Assembly: GCF_000004075.3 (NCBI RefSeq)
Contig: NC_026660.2
Coordinates: 28,337,498-28,401,497, forward strand
Length of the DNA stretch: 64,000 nucleotides
Direction of reading: 5' to 3'
From: Cucumis sativus
Taxonomy: Eukaryota > Streptophyta > Magnoliopsida > Cucurbitales > Cucurbitaceae
The position numbers were made by a program, and so were the translations under genes. Under the pieces are notes generated by a model that was given only the letters and a program-made list of their open reading frames with translations, searched no databases and had not been told where the DNA came from. The first letter of the stretch is position 1; each line of letters opens with the position of its first letter. Below, in pieces: positions 1 to 10,717 of the stretch.

Positions 1-254
1 GGGCTTCGAACCCGAACGGAAGCCCTTCGTAAGGCCACCACCGCGCTCTATTCTCAAATGGGCTTTTGACCGTTTTGGGCTTCTTTTTTTTTTCTTTTCT
101 AAATCTTTTCGAATTTTAAATTTTGTAATAATTCGCGGCAATGGTCGTTGAGATACTTACGAGTGATATATCTATATGATTTCAAACTTGGAGAGATTTT
201 ACTACATTTATAGGTTATTTCAAAATATTAGTTAGAGTTTGATAAATGTATTTA

Positions 255-402
255 AAAATAGTAAAATGAATTAAAATATTTTTAATATATAAAAAAAATT
301 AAATTATATTAATGATAGAAGCTGATAGACTTTATCTATGCTACTAAAGATAATTTAAATTTTTTTATATATTAAAAATATTTTAATTCATTTTACTATT
401 TT
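255..402. repeat. Long inverted repeat, MITE-like hairpin
   Basis: Arms of 52 bases (255-306 and 351-402) are reverse complements with a single mismatch, separated by a 44-base loop. The arms are almost pure A/T and start with the sequence AAAATAGTAAAATG. The loop contains the paired words TGATAGAAG and TGATAGAC. A near-perfect hairpin of this size suggests a young foldback or MITE-type element. No target-site duplication was found with confidence. Confidence 0.7.
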
Positions 403-801
403 GCCTATTTTACCATTTTTTTTTAATATCAATAATTTCAAGATAATTTTTAAAAAATGATTGAAAATGTGTAATTTTTTATGAAATTAATTTATAATTT
501 AATAGTCTTTTATGGTAATTTGACCTAAATATAAATATTGTTAGTATATAACAAATCAAACACAATTTTGTATATAAACATTTATAAAGAAGCCAAACCA
601 AATAGGTAAGTATTTAGATTTTAAACTCATTTTAGAAAAAAAGTTTTTTAAAAAATCATTTTTTAAAAAACGTTTTTTTTTATAAACAAATAACTAAAGC
701 ACGCATAAAATAAATAACACGGTACACTTTGGGAGCTTATTTACTCAAATAATAAGATTCATCATATGTAACTTATCTTATTAGCTACGTTAAAACTAAA
801 A

Positions 802-950
802 TAAACTCAAGTTTCCTTGAAGATACAAGGAATGTCTTCTAAGACTAGTCTAGGCTTCCTGACTTCGTGAAAAAGTAAACTCAAGCTCCCGTGAAGATAC
901 AATAATACAAGGAATATCTTATGAGACTAGTCCAACTCTGTGACTTTGTA
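802..950. repeat. Diverged tandem duplication of about 75 bp
   Basis: Two adjacent copies (about 802-875 and 876-950) share the order TAAACTCAAG, GTGAAGATACA or TTGAAGATACA, ACAAGGAAT, TCTT, GACTAGTC, then TGACTT. The second copy has a small insertion (AATAATACA). No coding potential is evident in either copy. Confidence 0.7.
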
Positions 951-2584
951 AATTGATCCCTCAATTCAATGGTCTTCGTATATATATTTATTATATTCTC
1001 ATCATTCGCATATCAACACGATCGCATGCATACATATATTCCCACAATATTTTATACTGATACCTTATTCCATATAAGAAGGAAACCATAAAAAGAATAT
1101 CATTAAAAAATATTTGACAAAATACAGTAACAATAGGCTTAAATTGGAGGATTAGAATATGAATACTAATAGATTTTAGTTTTATAAACATATCTATAGC
1201 GTATCATATTGAAGAATATTTGTATAAGTTGCAATGCTTATTAAATTTATTTAAATTAACAATTAAGTTGTTTTCTTGCAAGCTAAGTTAGAAATTATTC
1301 TAATGGTATTTTTGTTCACACTGAATTAAATAAATGAGATGTTTTATATTTTATAAGTTTGAAGTTTAGAGATGTTGATGAATGAATATTAAAGGCATGA
1401 TTGAATCTTTTAATTTATAAATATAATACATATCAGCAATGTTTTTATCATTAAATTCTTGATTTGGTTGGTAGAACAACTTTTCCTTTTCTAGATGGAT
1501 GCGAAGGTGACCAAATGTCAATTTCGTTTTTCTTTAAAAAGTTATTTTAAAAGTCTAAACATGCATCAATTTGAAGAAAATAGTGAAGTAGCGAACTACA
1601 CGAATTTCTTAGCAATGGGGTGGTATGATGAGCCGACGTGGGCATAGGGCAACCTCTAAAGATTTATGGGGGGATTGCTGTCAAAGTAAACGCAGTCCAC
1701 TTTTGTTCATTTTTCTAATCTGATCAAGTGGAATCGATTCGACGAGTCCAAACCAACTCCTATTTTAAACTTTTGAATGGGAATAAAGAGTGAAAAGAAC
1801 GAAGCATTCACGACAAAACTCCCAGAAAATCAAGCAGAACATGAACAAGGAATTGAACCGAAGAATTGCAAAATGGTGAAGTGGGTAATGTAAACCAAGC
1901 CGTTGACGACTGTTGAGGCTTAATGATCAGAACCTTTTTGTGTTCTCCCTGCTTTCTGGGATTTCATTTCCTCTCTTTCTCTTTCACTGCTCGCTTCACA
2001 CCCATCTCTGTTTCTTCATTGCCCAGGTTCTGATTTTCACATTTCTGTCCCTTCCCCTGAAAATTCGATATACTTAACTTATGCTTCTTGGCTTTTTCTA
2101 GTTTTTGAATCTGGACTTTACTTAATATCTGTTTCTTTATTGTGAACTTGCTTAGGGGGTTGATTGGGAATATTATTGCCATTTTGATTTTTTTTTTTTT
2201 TGCTTCTTGTTATGTAGAAGTGTTGGGTTTATCTTACCTCACTTGAACAACGAAATGGGTTTTTGGCTAATTTTTAGTTCAATTTCGCTTTTTCAGCCAA
2301 ATAGAACGTTTGTTTGTTTGTATGTTTTTTTTTTTTTTTTGAATACCCATCTCGGAGTTTTAGTTTTGGATGGAGGTCAGTTAACTTGAGATATGATACT
2401 CGACCAGCTTCTGTTTTAGATTCTGTTACGAGCTAACAGTATATGAGAATCCGCTGAAGTATTTCTTTAATTGGAGAGTGTAGTATGAAACTTATTGGTT
2501 CTTGTGTTAGTAGGCATTGGGGTCGGAAATTCAGCTTTGTTTCGCAGTAAATCCTTTTCAGTTTCTGCTAAGTCAACATTCTTC

Positions 2585-5527
2585 ATGGAGCAATCCCCAA
2601 CTGCTAATGATGTTCAACATGTTGAACTACTTGATGCAAATGAGGACGATTATGGAGGCGTTATTGTGGAATTGGATAAGCCTATGAACTCTGAGGTCTT
2701 TGTGCCTATCCTTAGAGCTTCAATTGCAAATTGGAAACAACAGGTGGTCATTCTATTTCTTATATTGATGAGTTCAATACTTAAACTTTTCTTTTTTGCC
2801 TCTTTTGTTTACATCTGTAGGGTTTTGATACATCTGTCATTTCTTCTGGCCTCATTCTCGAGCATGTGATCTTCAGCATCCAGCTTCTTAATTAAAATTA
2901 AAAAATTTCCAAAACATTTCTCAGGATGCTAGTTGATAAGTTTGTCACCAGTAGTTATCTTACCAGTATAATTGCATGGAAATGTGATGAATAAACATCC
3001 ATTTAGGCTTTGTTGTTGAAATTACCTTTGTACTTGAGACTTTCAGTGTTGTTTTGCTTCATTTCTGGTTTATATCATTTGCGCATGAAGTCAATTAAGC
3101 CATTCATACTTCTCTTTTTTATATTCATGATGCGCAAACCTTTTTCAGGGAAAGAAAGGCGTTTGGTTTAAACTGCCCATCGAGCATTCTAATCTTGTTG
3201 AAGCTATTGTTAAGGTGATATTCCGATATGGATTTTTAGATCATTTTAACAGTGGATTTTGGAACTTGTAGTTCCAAGTGCTGCAAGTAATTGTTTTTAT
3301 TCTCTATAGTTCTTTGACCAGATATTGTTCTTCGTTTAGGAAGGATTCGAGTATCACCATGCCGAGCCGAAGTATTTGATGCTAGTATACTGGATACCTG
3401 AAGGTGCTCATACACTTCCTGTAAATGCTACTCATCAAGTTGGCATTGGTGCCTTGGTCTTGAACGAAAATGAAGAGGTACATTTCCATGCCCTTTATTA
3501 CTGCAGTGTACCAAGAAAAGAAGCTTAGTTCATGAATATCTCTTTATGTATGCTTCACATAAATAGGAGAGCAGTAATTATGTTCGCAACAAGAAACTAG
3601 ATTGAGAAGGAATTTCAAACGACCTTTAAAAGAGATGAAAACTGTGTTTTTTAAAGCAAGTATTCATCTATTGCTGTAAACCTGTAATAGAATTGCTTTT
3701 CAAGGTCGGATGAGCTCCTTAATCTTTTTTTAAACAAATGGCTTCCACTCCACTAATAATTATGTTGATTTATTTGTCAAATTGAAGGGTAAGGCTGAAA
3801 CAATCAGGATAAGTAACATACTGGCAATTTGTGGAGGATTTGGGATTAAGGAGATTGAAAAACATTTTATGATAAATATAGTGATTAGAATGCATGTAGG
3901 TTGAACCTATCTTGTGGTTTAAGTACAGTCCTCAATGATATTCAGGTTGTATTATTGACCTTTGTCAATTATTGATAAAATGAATCTCTTTCTGTCTGGC
4001 TAAATAAAGGTTATTCAATATTTTAGCGAGAGGAAACATTGTCGTTTTACAGGTAGCCAATGCAGCAAGAAGTGTTTTCCATGACAGTTAGTCAATGTGG
4101 ATATGACTTGTTAATATCAGCTAATATCACTATTCATCAAATGCTCATGACATGATAGCTTTGTGGAATTTAAGTTGTAATTTCTTTAAATTGGCCAGTC
4201 TTTAACATGTATGACAAGGAGATCAATTTTTCTTATTTAATATTGTGCATCATAATTCTGGTGGTGATTGTTTTAAAAAGTAATGTATTAGCTTTTATTT
4301 TCCTCTATTTTTAGCATCTAAAATTTTATCTTTTGTTCAAATGCATTCGTGAGCATTTGAACAAATGTTCCTCATCCAAATCTGTGGTGTAATTTGGTGA
4401 AAAGGTTTGTTTTAGGTACTCGTGGTTCAGGAAAAGAATGGAATGTTCCGAGGGACTGGCGTGTGGAAATTCCCCACGGGAGTTGTGGATGAGGTAAATA
4501 GTTTCTGATATAATCTGATTCCATACCTGCATTTAAATATATTTAAAATCTTGTAATCACTTCGTTGGATAATACCCAGGGGGAAGATATATGCAAAGCT
4601 GCAGTGAGAGAAGTCAAAGAAGAGACTGGTGTAAGTTAAATAAGTTACTTGATCGAATAAGCTATATGATCTTCATGTTCGTTCCAATAAGAAATTATTC
4701 TAAAGTTTTTGGGTTTATGCTTCTGCAGGTCGACACAGAATTTGTGGAAGTTTTAGCATTCAGGTGTGAACTTACACTTAATCAATAACATTTTAAATGG
4801 TTTATAGAATTTGGATATCATATCAAGCCATAAATTCTTCAACTAACCTCCTAAGATTGCATGTTTAATGTCTTTAAAGAAAGAAGAAATTCAATTTTTT
4901 TCTTCTCCTCCTAAAGTTTGTTGCTCTTTTTTAACCCATTCAAATTTTTGCAGTCAAACTCACCAAGCACTATTTGGAAAATCAGATTTGTTCTTCGTTT
5001 GCGTGTTGAAACCACTAACCTTTGAAATAAGCAAGCAAGAACTGGAGATAGAGGATGCGCAGGTACGTCCGGGTTTACTAGGCAATGCCAACAACGTAAA
5101 AACGAAAAACTTTACGTTGACACATGTAACATAAACTTCCAGACCCGTTTGAATGTTCTGAATATTTGTGGTGAAAATGAAATAACCATCTTTTCCAGGA
5201 GAATTTTGGTTAGTTCAATTGCAATGCTGATTAGTTCTTACAATTCCTTCTGATGCAAAAGACTTCCAATGTAAGAGTTACACCAATAACTGCCAATTTA
5301 CACTTGTGTAATTGTTGTAATCCTTGTCATTGCAGTGGATGAAACTCAAGGACTACACCGCTCAACCGTTGATCCAGAAACACGGATTATTTAATTACAT
5401 CAACAACATTTTTATAAAAAGTATTCAGAATCAATATTCTGGATTTTTTCCTGTGCTCACTTCCGATGTGTTTTCAAGTAAAATAAACCTTTTGTACCTA
5501 AACAAAAACGACCTGAACAGGCGGTGA
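2585..5527 (+). CDS. NUDT2-like: Nudix hydrolase, NUDT2/NUDT10-like
   Basis: This gene encodes a Nudix hydrolase of the plant group that cleaves ADP-ribose or NADH-type dinucleotides, which includes Arabidopsis NUDT2, 6, 7, 8 and 10. Eight exons keep frame: 2585-2743, 3149-3214, 3340-3477, 4416-4493, 4580-4630, 4729-4763, 4954-5062 and 5336-5527, giving 275 residues, close to the family length. The Nudix box is complete at residues 143-165: G143, E149, R157-E158, E161-E162, G164 and a final V165. The box is split across exons 4, 5 and 6. The N-terminal part has the plant-specific pre-Nudix region (GVWFKLPIEHSNLVEAIVK). The chosen start begins MEQSPTAND; no in-frame ATG precedes it within the exon, though an upstream exon coding for a transit peptide, as in NUDT8, cannot be excluded. 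Substrate choice within the family is not readable from sequence alone. Confidence 0.92.
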
Positions 5528-5949
5528 GGCCTCGTCATCAGTCCTTAATATATACTATTCTTCTTGACTGCTCATCATGTATACATTTGCCAAGTAGAAT
5601 GAATCTTGTTTCTTTGCTTCACTTTTTTAGACCATTGGACCATACCCTTGTTCCTAATATTTAAAACTGGAAAGTTTTGTGCTCCCCTATGGACTGTTTG
5701 GAAATAAGAGGACAAAATTTTTGAATCTGATGGTTGAAATGTCTCTCCTCCATATGGTTAGAAATAGAATCAGTTTCATTCAACATTCTCCTCCCATTCA
5801 ATTTTGTCCCTCACTCTTTCTACGCGAATTTTCAGTGATTTCAAATAAATAATGGTATCACTTTGAATAGAATAATTTGAAATACTAACGGATTTCACAA
5901 ATTGAATTCATATAGAATTTATTATTATAACACTCTATAATTAAGCCAA

Positions 5950-6243
5950 CGTGAGCATGCTCAATTGGACATGGAAAGTGTACTAAATTCTAAGCTTTGA
6001 TTCTTCGGGTAAAATAGAAACATTTTTTTCTTCAAAAGAAAGAAAGTCTCAACCTTTCACGTTTGGGCACATTTTTTTTCAAAAGAAAGAAAGTCTCATC
6101 CTTTCACATTTGGGTGAGTATGCTCAATTGAACATGGAATTGTAATCAAGTGTAAGTTTTGATTCTCTAAAGAAATATTTTCTTTTCAAAAAAAAAAAGA
6201 AGAAGAAGAAGAAGAAGAAGAAAGTCTCACCGTTTCATATTTC
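5950..6243. repeat. Diverged duplicated block with an expanded GAA tract
   Basis: The sequences at about 5950-6113 and 6114-6243 share the same order of words: GAGCATGCTCAATT or GAGTATGCTCAATT, ACATGGAA, AAGTTTTGATTCT or similar, then AAAGTCTCA and CCTTTCAC or CCGTTTCA. Within the first unit the GAAAGAAAGTCTCA segment is itself doubled (about 6031-6062 and 6078-6110). The second unit carries an (AGA)n run at 6199-6221, absent from the first. Confidence 0.65.
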
Positions 6244-6771
6244 AAACTATAATAATAATGTAATAGAACTTTGAAGATTCCAAATGGGAAACAGAGGGTA
6301 AATTCCCATAAACCAAGAAAAAAGAAAAGGAAGGTAGTATGGTATGGGAGTGAAAAAGAAAAGGCAAAGGGAAAATAATAAGGTTTTGTATGGAATAGAA
6401 ACAAAGTTGTCATTTTCACTGCAAAAACAGTTTGGCTCAATTGTGGAAAGATGTGATTTTTATGATGAGTAAAATGAAAGAAAGTAGGAATGAATGAATT
6501 ATTAGTGTAATGGTAATTGTAGCCCATAAGGAGGTTAGAACGTGGCATCCACGATTGGGGAAAACGAAAAAGAAAGAAAGCATCAAAGAGAAGAAGCTGT
6601 AAATTAGCAAAAATAAATGGATGGAAACGATGGGTGGGGATCCGTAGCAGGACTTCGTCAACCATGACGTGACGATGATTCTTGTTATCCTTAAAACCCC
6701 ATCATCTTTTGGCCACCATTACAACTTCCCAACTCATCGGACTTAAACAACTTTTTAATCTTTACCCCCCC

Positions 6772-6801
6772 CTTCTTCTTCTTCTTCTTCTTCTTCTTCT
6801 T
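6772..6801. repeat. (CTT)n microsatellite in leader
   Basis: About ten CTT units lie in the pyrimidine-rich leader of the SnRK1 beta gene, roughly 270 bases before its start codon. Such CT-rich leaders are common in plant housekeeping genes. Confidence 0.85.
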
Positions 6802-6881
6802 CTCCTCCTCCTTCACTCCGTTTGCTGTTTCTCTTTATTTGGGTTTTCAATTTTATATCCCCCTTTTGATTTCCTTGCAGG

Positions 6882-6941
6882 ATGAACTATGAAGCTTACC
6901 CTTATGAGGGTTTCTCTTTGATGTGGTCCCTTGTCAATTGA
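6882..6941 (+). promoter_or_regulatory. Upstream ORF in SnRK1 beta leader
   Basis: An ATG two bases after a probable splice acceptor (CTTGCAG) opens a 19-codon ORF with stop TGA, ending 130 bases before the main start at 7072. The peptide begins MNYEAYPYEGF. If the leader is spliced as inferred, scanning ribosomes would meet it first, so it could limit translation of the beta subunit. Conservation is untested. Confidence 0.45.
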
Positions 6942-7071
6942 TTTTTCTTTTTTGCCGTGGAGAATCGTTTCTTTCCTTTCTCTTTTGCTCCTCACAAAGG
7001 ATTCCACGAGTTGGGTTTTCTTTTATATATATATATTTTTATTTACTTTCCATTTATTCGTGTTCGTATTA

Positions 7072-9837
7072 ATGGGGAATGTGAACGGGAGAGAAGATGA
7101 GGATGGTAACCCATCTGGGGCTGAAGAAGAAGATGAAGAAGTCGGTGGCCGTCGGAGTAGTTTGCCGGATGGATTGTCTGTGCCGCCCGATGCCCATCTT
7201 GGCTATCATGCCGGTGATCCACCTGCAGAGTTGATGGGTCATTCTCCTCCTCAGAGCCCTCGTGCTATTCCATCTCCATTGATGTTTACTCCTCAAGTGA
7301 GTTAGTTCTCTGAACTTTGCCTTTCGATGAAAATTGATATGGGGTGGGAATGTTTGGTGTTGTATGTAATTGGAAATGCCTTTTGTTTCCTTTTTCAATA
7401 AGCGTTTGCTAGGAATCTTGGCCTTTTTGTGTCCTTACTTTACCTGCACAGTATATGTTTGATATAAGTCCAACATGAATAGATTGACGATTTTGGTGAA
7501 TCTACATGGCTATTCTTGTACTACAATTCTCTGTAGATTCGACCGACTGCCTCTATCTCTAGTTTTCCCATTGCAGTATTGTGTTATATAAGCTTTCTGG
7601 AATCTTTTTACAGAATGCTGATTCATTTAGGGATCCATTTTACTATGGAGATGGAATTTGTCTACTTGTGCTTGTATGGAAGTGAAAAAACGCCTGTCAT
7701 CCTCTCAACCTGGGATGGAGGAGGTGACTGACTGGGATTAAAAATGATAGAAAATTGTTGGTTAAATTATAGAAAGAGGATTGAACTTTGTTGTAGGTGT
7801 CGATCATGTCTGTTTACTTTGAAAAGCTTCGGTTTCGCAGAATTATTTCAAAAAGTACCCTTTGGATAGATTTTTCTCTTTTTCTTCTTTTGTTAAATGA
7901 AATGGCATAAATTGATACGCAAACTAATTTTAAAAATTGGAAAGCGTGCATACCATCATTTACATATCAATTTTAATTATGTAGAAGATTAAAATTGTCA
8001 TGACCAACCGTTTCAGCTCAAAAGATGTTGGCATGAGTGATATTGTAAATGATATTTAATTTCACATATCAACTGTCTAGCAAATTTCCATCCAACATTA
8101 GTAGAAAAAATCCCTGAAGTTATTATTTTTTTCAGTGTAGGGATATTTTGTATGATTTAAGCCAATTTATTTTTCTTTTAACTAACTTGCCAATTCACCT
8201 TGAATGCCTAGAAAGGTTACCATTTTGGACTGTGGAAAACATTAAGATATGGTGTTGAGCTATAACCACAATGTCCCCTTTTAGTTTTCTCAATAGTATT
8301 ACCGTATATTGTGGTGTAAATTATTCTGTGATCTCTCAACTGTTTTTTTTTTTTTTTTTATAGTGTCTGCACATTCCATCTTTCAAGCCACAATCTTAAG
8401 TTCTATCTGTCTTACAGGTACCAGTCGTTCCACTGCCAAGACCTGATGAAGTGCATAGCTCAAGCCAATCTTGGATGCATAACAGTTCATGGTTTGATGA
8501 AGTTGGCAGTGAACAAGGAATCCCAACGATGATTACTTGGAGCCATGGAGGCAAGGAAGTAGCTGTTGAGGGATCTTGGGACAACTGGAAAATGAAGTAT
8601 GTTGCTCTGTTCCCTCAATTCGTAGTTTGTTTCTTACTTGATTGATTTCCATCTGATACTCGATGTCTTCTTCCTGATCAGAATACCCTTGCAGAGATCT
8701 GGGAAGGACTTCACGATTATGAAGGTATTGCCTTCTGGTGTTTACCAGTATAGGTTTATTGCTGATGGACAATGGAGATATGCTCCTGACTTGCCTTGGG
8801 CCCAAGATGATGCAGGCAATGCTTACAATATTTTGGACTTGCAGGTAAAGATCTCTTTCTTGCCGACCACAGCTTATGAATGGAAGTAGGAAAACCTATT
8901 ACGAACACTGATTTTACAGTTGGTACCTAAATGTAATATTTTCAATGAAACTCGGTTTCATGAGATACGTCGAAGTTGATCATTTTGATTTTTTTTTTTT
9001 AAACTCCCTCTCATTTGAGACTAGAATGGTTATGATGCTATTGTTTTCTAGAATCCAAACTATTTGGTTTCAAAAGAATTCAGCACTTCGTAAATTCCTA
9101 ATAGGAAAAAGAAAAGAAAAGAAATAGCTAAGCATGCTTTTACATGGATGAAACTCATTTTAGTTAAGAAGTTGTATAATCAACTGACGTAAAATTAGAC
9201 TGCAAAATATTCGTATTTTTCCATGTCTGCATATACTTTCAGTATTTTTGTTGTGTCAAACCTTCAATTGATGCTTTATCAGACATTTTGATGCAACATT
9301 TGATGTCTTTCTACTCTTTGATGTTTTATTCGAACAATCATTTTAGATGATTGTTATGAGTTGAGGTATTTGGTTGGCTTTAATAGAAATTAGAATGAGG
9401 ATTATGTTAAACCATGCACCAAAGTGGATGTATGGAGACCGATCATTTTGGTGCAGTATTTGGAATAAAAAGCTTATAGAAGTTATTTTCTCATTGATGA
9501 ATGTTTGCAGGACTATGTCCCAGAAGACATCGAAAGCATTTCCAGCTTTGAACCTCCTCAGTCCCCAGAGTCAAGTTACAACAGTTTGCAGCTTGTAGCT
9601 GATGATTATTCAAAGGAGCCACCATTGGCTCCTCCACACTTGAAAACCACACTGCTTGACATGCCTTGCCCGTACAATGAGATTTTACCTCCTATATCAA
9701 GACCTCAACATGTAGTGCTGAATCATCTTTACATGCAGAAGGAAAGGGGCGGCCCTTCTGTTGTCGCACTTGGGATGACTCACCGGTTCCTTGCGAAGTA
9801 CGTAACCGTCGTGCTCTATAAATCCTTGCAGAGATAA
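7072..9837 (+). CDS. KINB2-like: SNF1-related kinase (SnRK1) regulatory subunit beta, KINbeta2-like
   Basis: This is the scaffold beta subunit of SnRK1, the plant energy-sensing kinase related to AMPK and SNF1. It bridges the catalytic alpha and the gamma subunit. Exons 7072-7296, 8418-8596, 8682-8844 and 9511-9837 give 297 residues. The start MGNVNGRE is an N-myristoylation signal (Gly2), which tethers the complex to membranes in the Arabidopsis homologues. Residues about 109-190 form the CBM48/KIS carbohydrate-binding domain ([19 protein letters not shown], with W116, W129 and W132), and residues about 225-297 the ASC domain ending in the invariant LYKSLQR. The sequence follows Arabidopsis AKINbeta2 along its whole length, including the PPELMG-like SPPQSPRA segment. 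The 1.1 kb first intron is typical. Introns 2 and 3 interrupt the CBM domain and its end. Confidence 0.95.
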
Positions 9838-10717
9838 CGTTAGATTAGGCATCCTGTGTAATGAAATTCAAAATTCAAAGCCATTTTTCCTTACTGTAGC
9901 TTCATATGGTGTTGATGCCATTTCATTTTAACACTTCTGAATCAACCAGGAAGTCTGAATGGATCGTTTCAAGATTGTACCTTACATAATGCCACCCCTT
10001 TTTTGATATGACATGCATTCTAACCATTTACCAAACTTTTCCTCCTTCAGTGCAGCAGGATCATCTTACTCACTTTTTCATGTTTTTCATAAGACAGTTG
10101 GTTAGATATTACTAGTTTGATTCTTATACTTTCAACTTTAGTTCATTTTAGTTTTTATACTTTCAAATGTCCATTCTTGGTTCTTGTAATTAAAAAGAAA
10201 TGATTATTTTGGTCCCTTCATTTTCATCATTTTCAAATGTCCATTCTTGGTTCTTGTAATTAAAAAGAAATGATTATTTTGGTCCCTTCATTTTCATCAT
10301 TGTGTCATTTTTAAGGATTAAAGTGATCCATTTAAGAATGTGGATCCAACGTTCAAAGTATACAATAAGAATCAAAATAAATGTAATAAACATTTTGAAA
10401 GAACATAGACTAAATGAACCACACTCCAAAGGATTTGGTATAGAGATAAAAAATAGATCAAAATTATTGGGTTTGGAAATCAAAATTAATTAAAGGGTAA
10501 AGTACTGAAACCAAAGTAATTAATGTCTCGAGTTTTAACCAGATTTGAATGCTTGTTGAAGTATTGTTCTAGTAGAGTGAATGAAACTGAAAATATGAAG
10601 TCATGGGAAAGATTAATATTAACCATTAACCTTGCATGCATTAACACAATTACAAATTATCTCAGAAGGTTCAAAACGAAGGCAAATTTGAGCCAAACTA
10701 CAAAATGGAATTGCAGT
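9838..10717. other. Intergenic region between KINbeta and HIPP genes
   Basis: The region contains the 3' ends of two convergent genes and a repeat-like block at about 10090-10500. That block includes an exact 70-base tandem duplication and phrases such as TTTGGTCCCTTCA and TTCTTGGTTCTTG, typical of dispersed plant repeats. No gene is supported. Confidence 0.6.
10161..10300. repeat. Exact 70-bp tandem duplication
   Basis: Bases 10161-10230 and 10231-10300 are identical, each starting TTTCAAATGTCC and ending TTTTCATCAT. Perfect identity means a very recent duplication, or an assembly artefact. Confidence 0.95.

Larger units (their letters stand above)
1..2584. other. Left-edge intergenic region and upstream region of the Nudix gene
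   Basis: No coding region is supported here. Bases 1-90 are less AT-rich and carry two AAGCCCA/TGGGCTT (site II-like) motifs, as in a promoter of a gene that lies outside the window. A long inverted repeat lies at 255-402 and a duplicated block at 802-950 (listed separately). The stretch 1900-2584 has pyrimidine-rich runs and probably holds the promoter and 5' leader of the Nudix gene that starts at 2585, perhaps with a leader intron that cannot be placed without RNA data. Confidence 0.6.
5528..7071. other. Intergenic region and leader of the SnRK1 beta gene
   Basis: This stretch holds the 3' flank of the Nudix gene, a diverged duplicated block (5950-6243), two trinucleotide microsatellites, and the promoter and leader of the downstream gene. 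The leader seems to include an intron ending near 6880 (TTTCCTTGCAG) and an upstream ORF at 6882-6941. No other gene is supported. Confidence 0.6.

Noticed and set aside
1-60. A GGTTCGAAGCC word (minus strand) like a tRNA B-box at the window edge
   Set aside because: No matching anticodon arm or A-box spacing could be folded, and the rest would lie outside the window. Site II words suggest a promoter instead.
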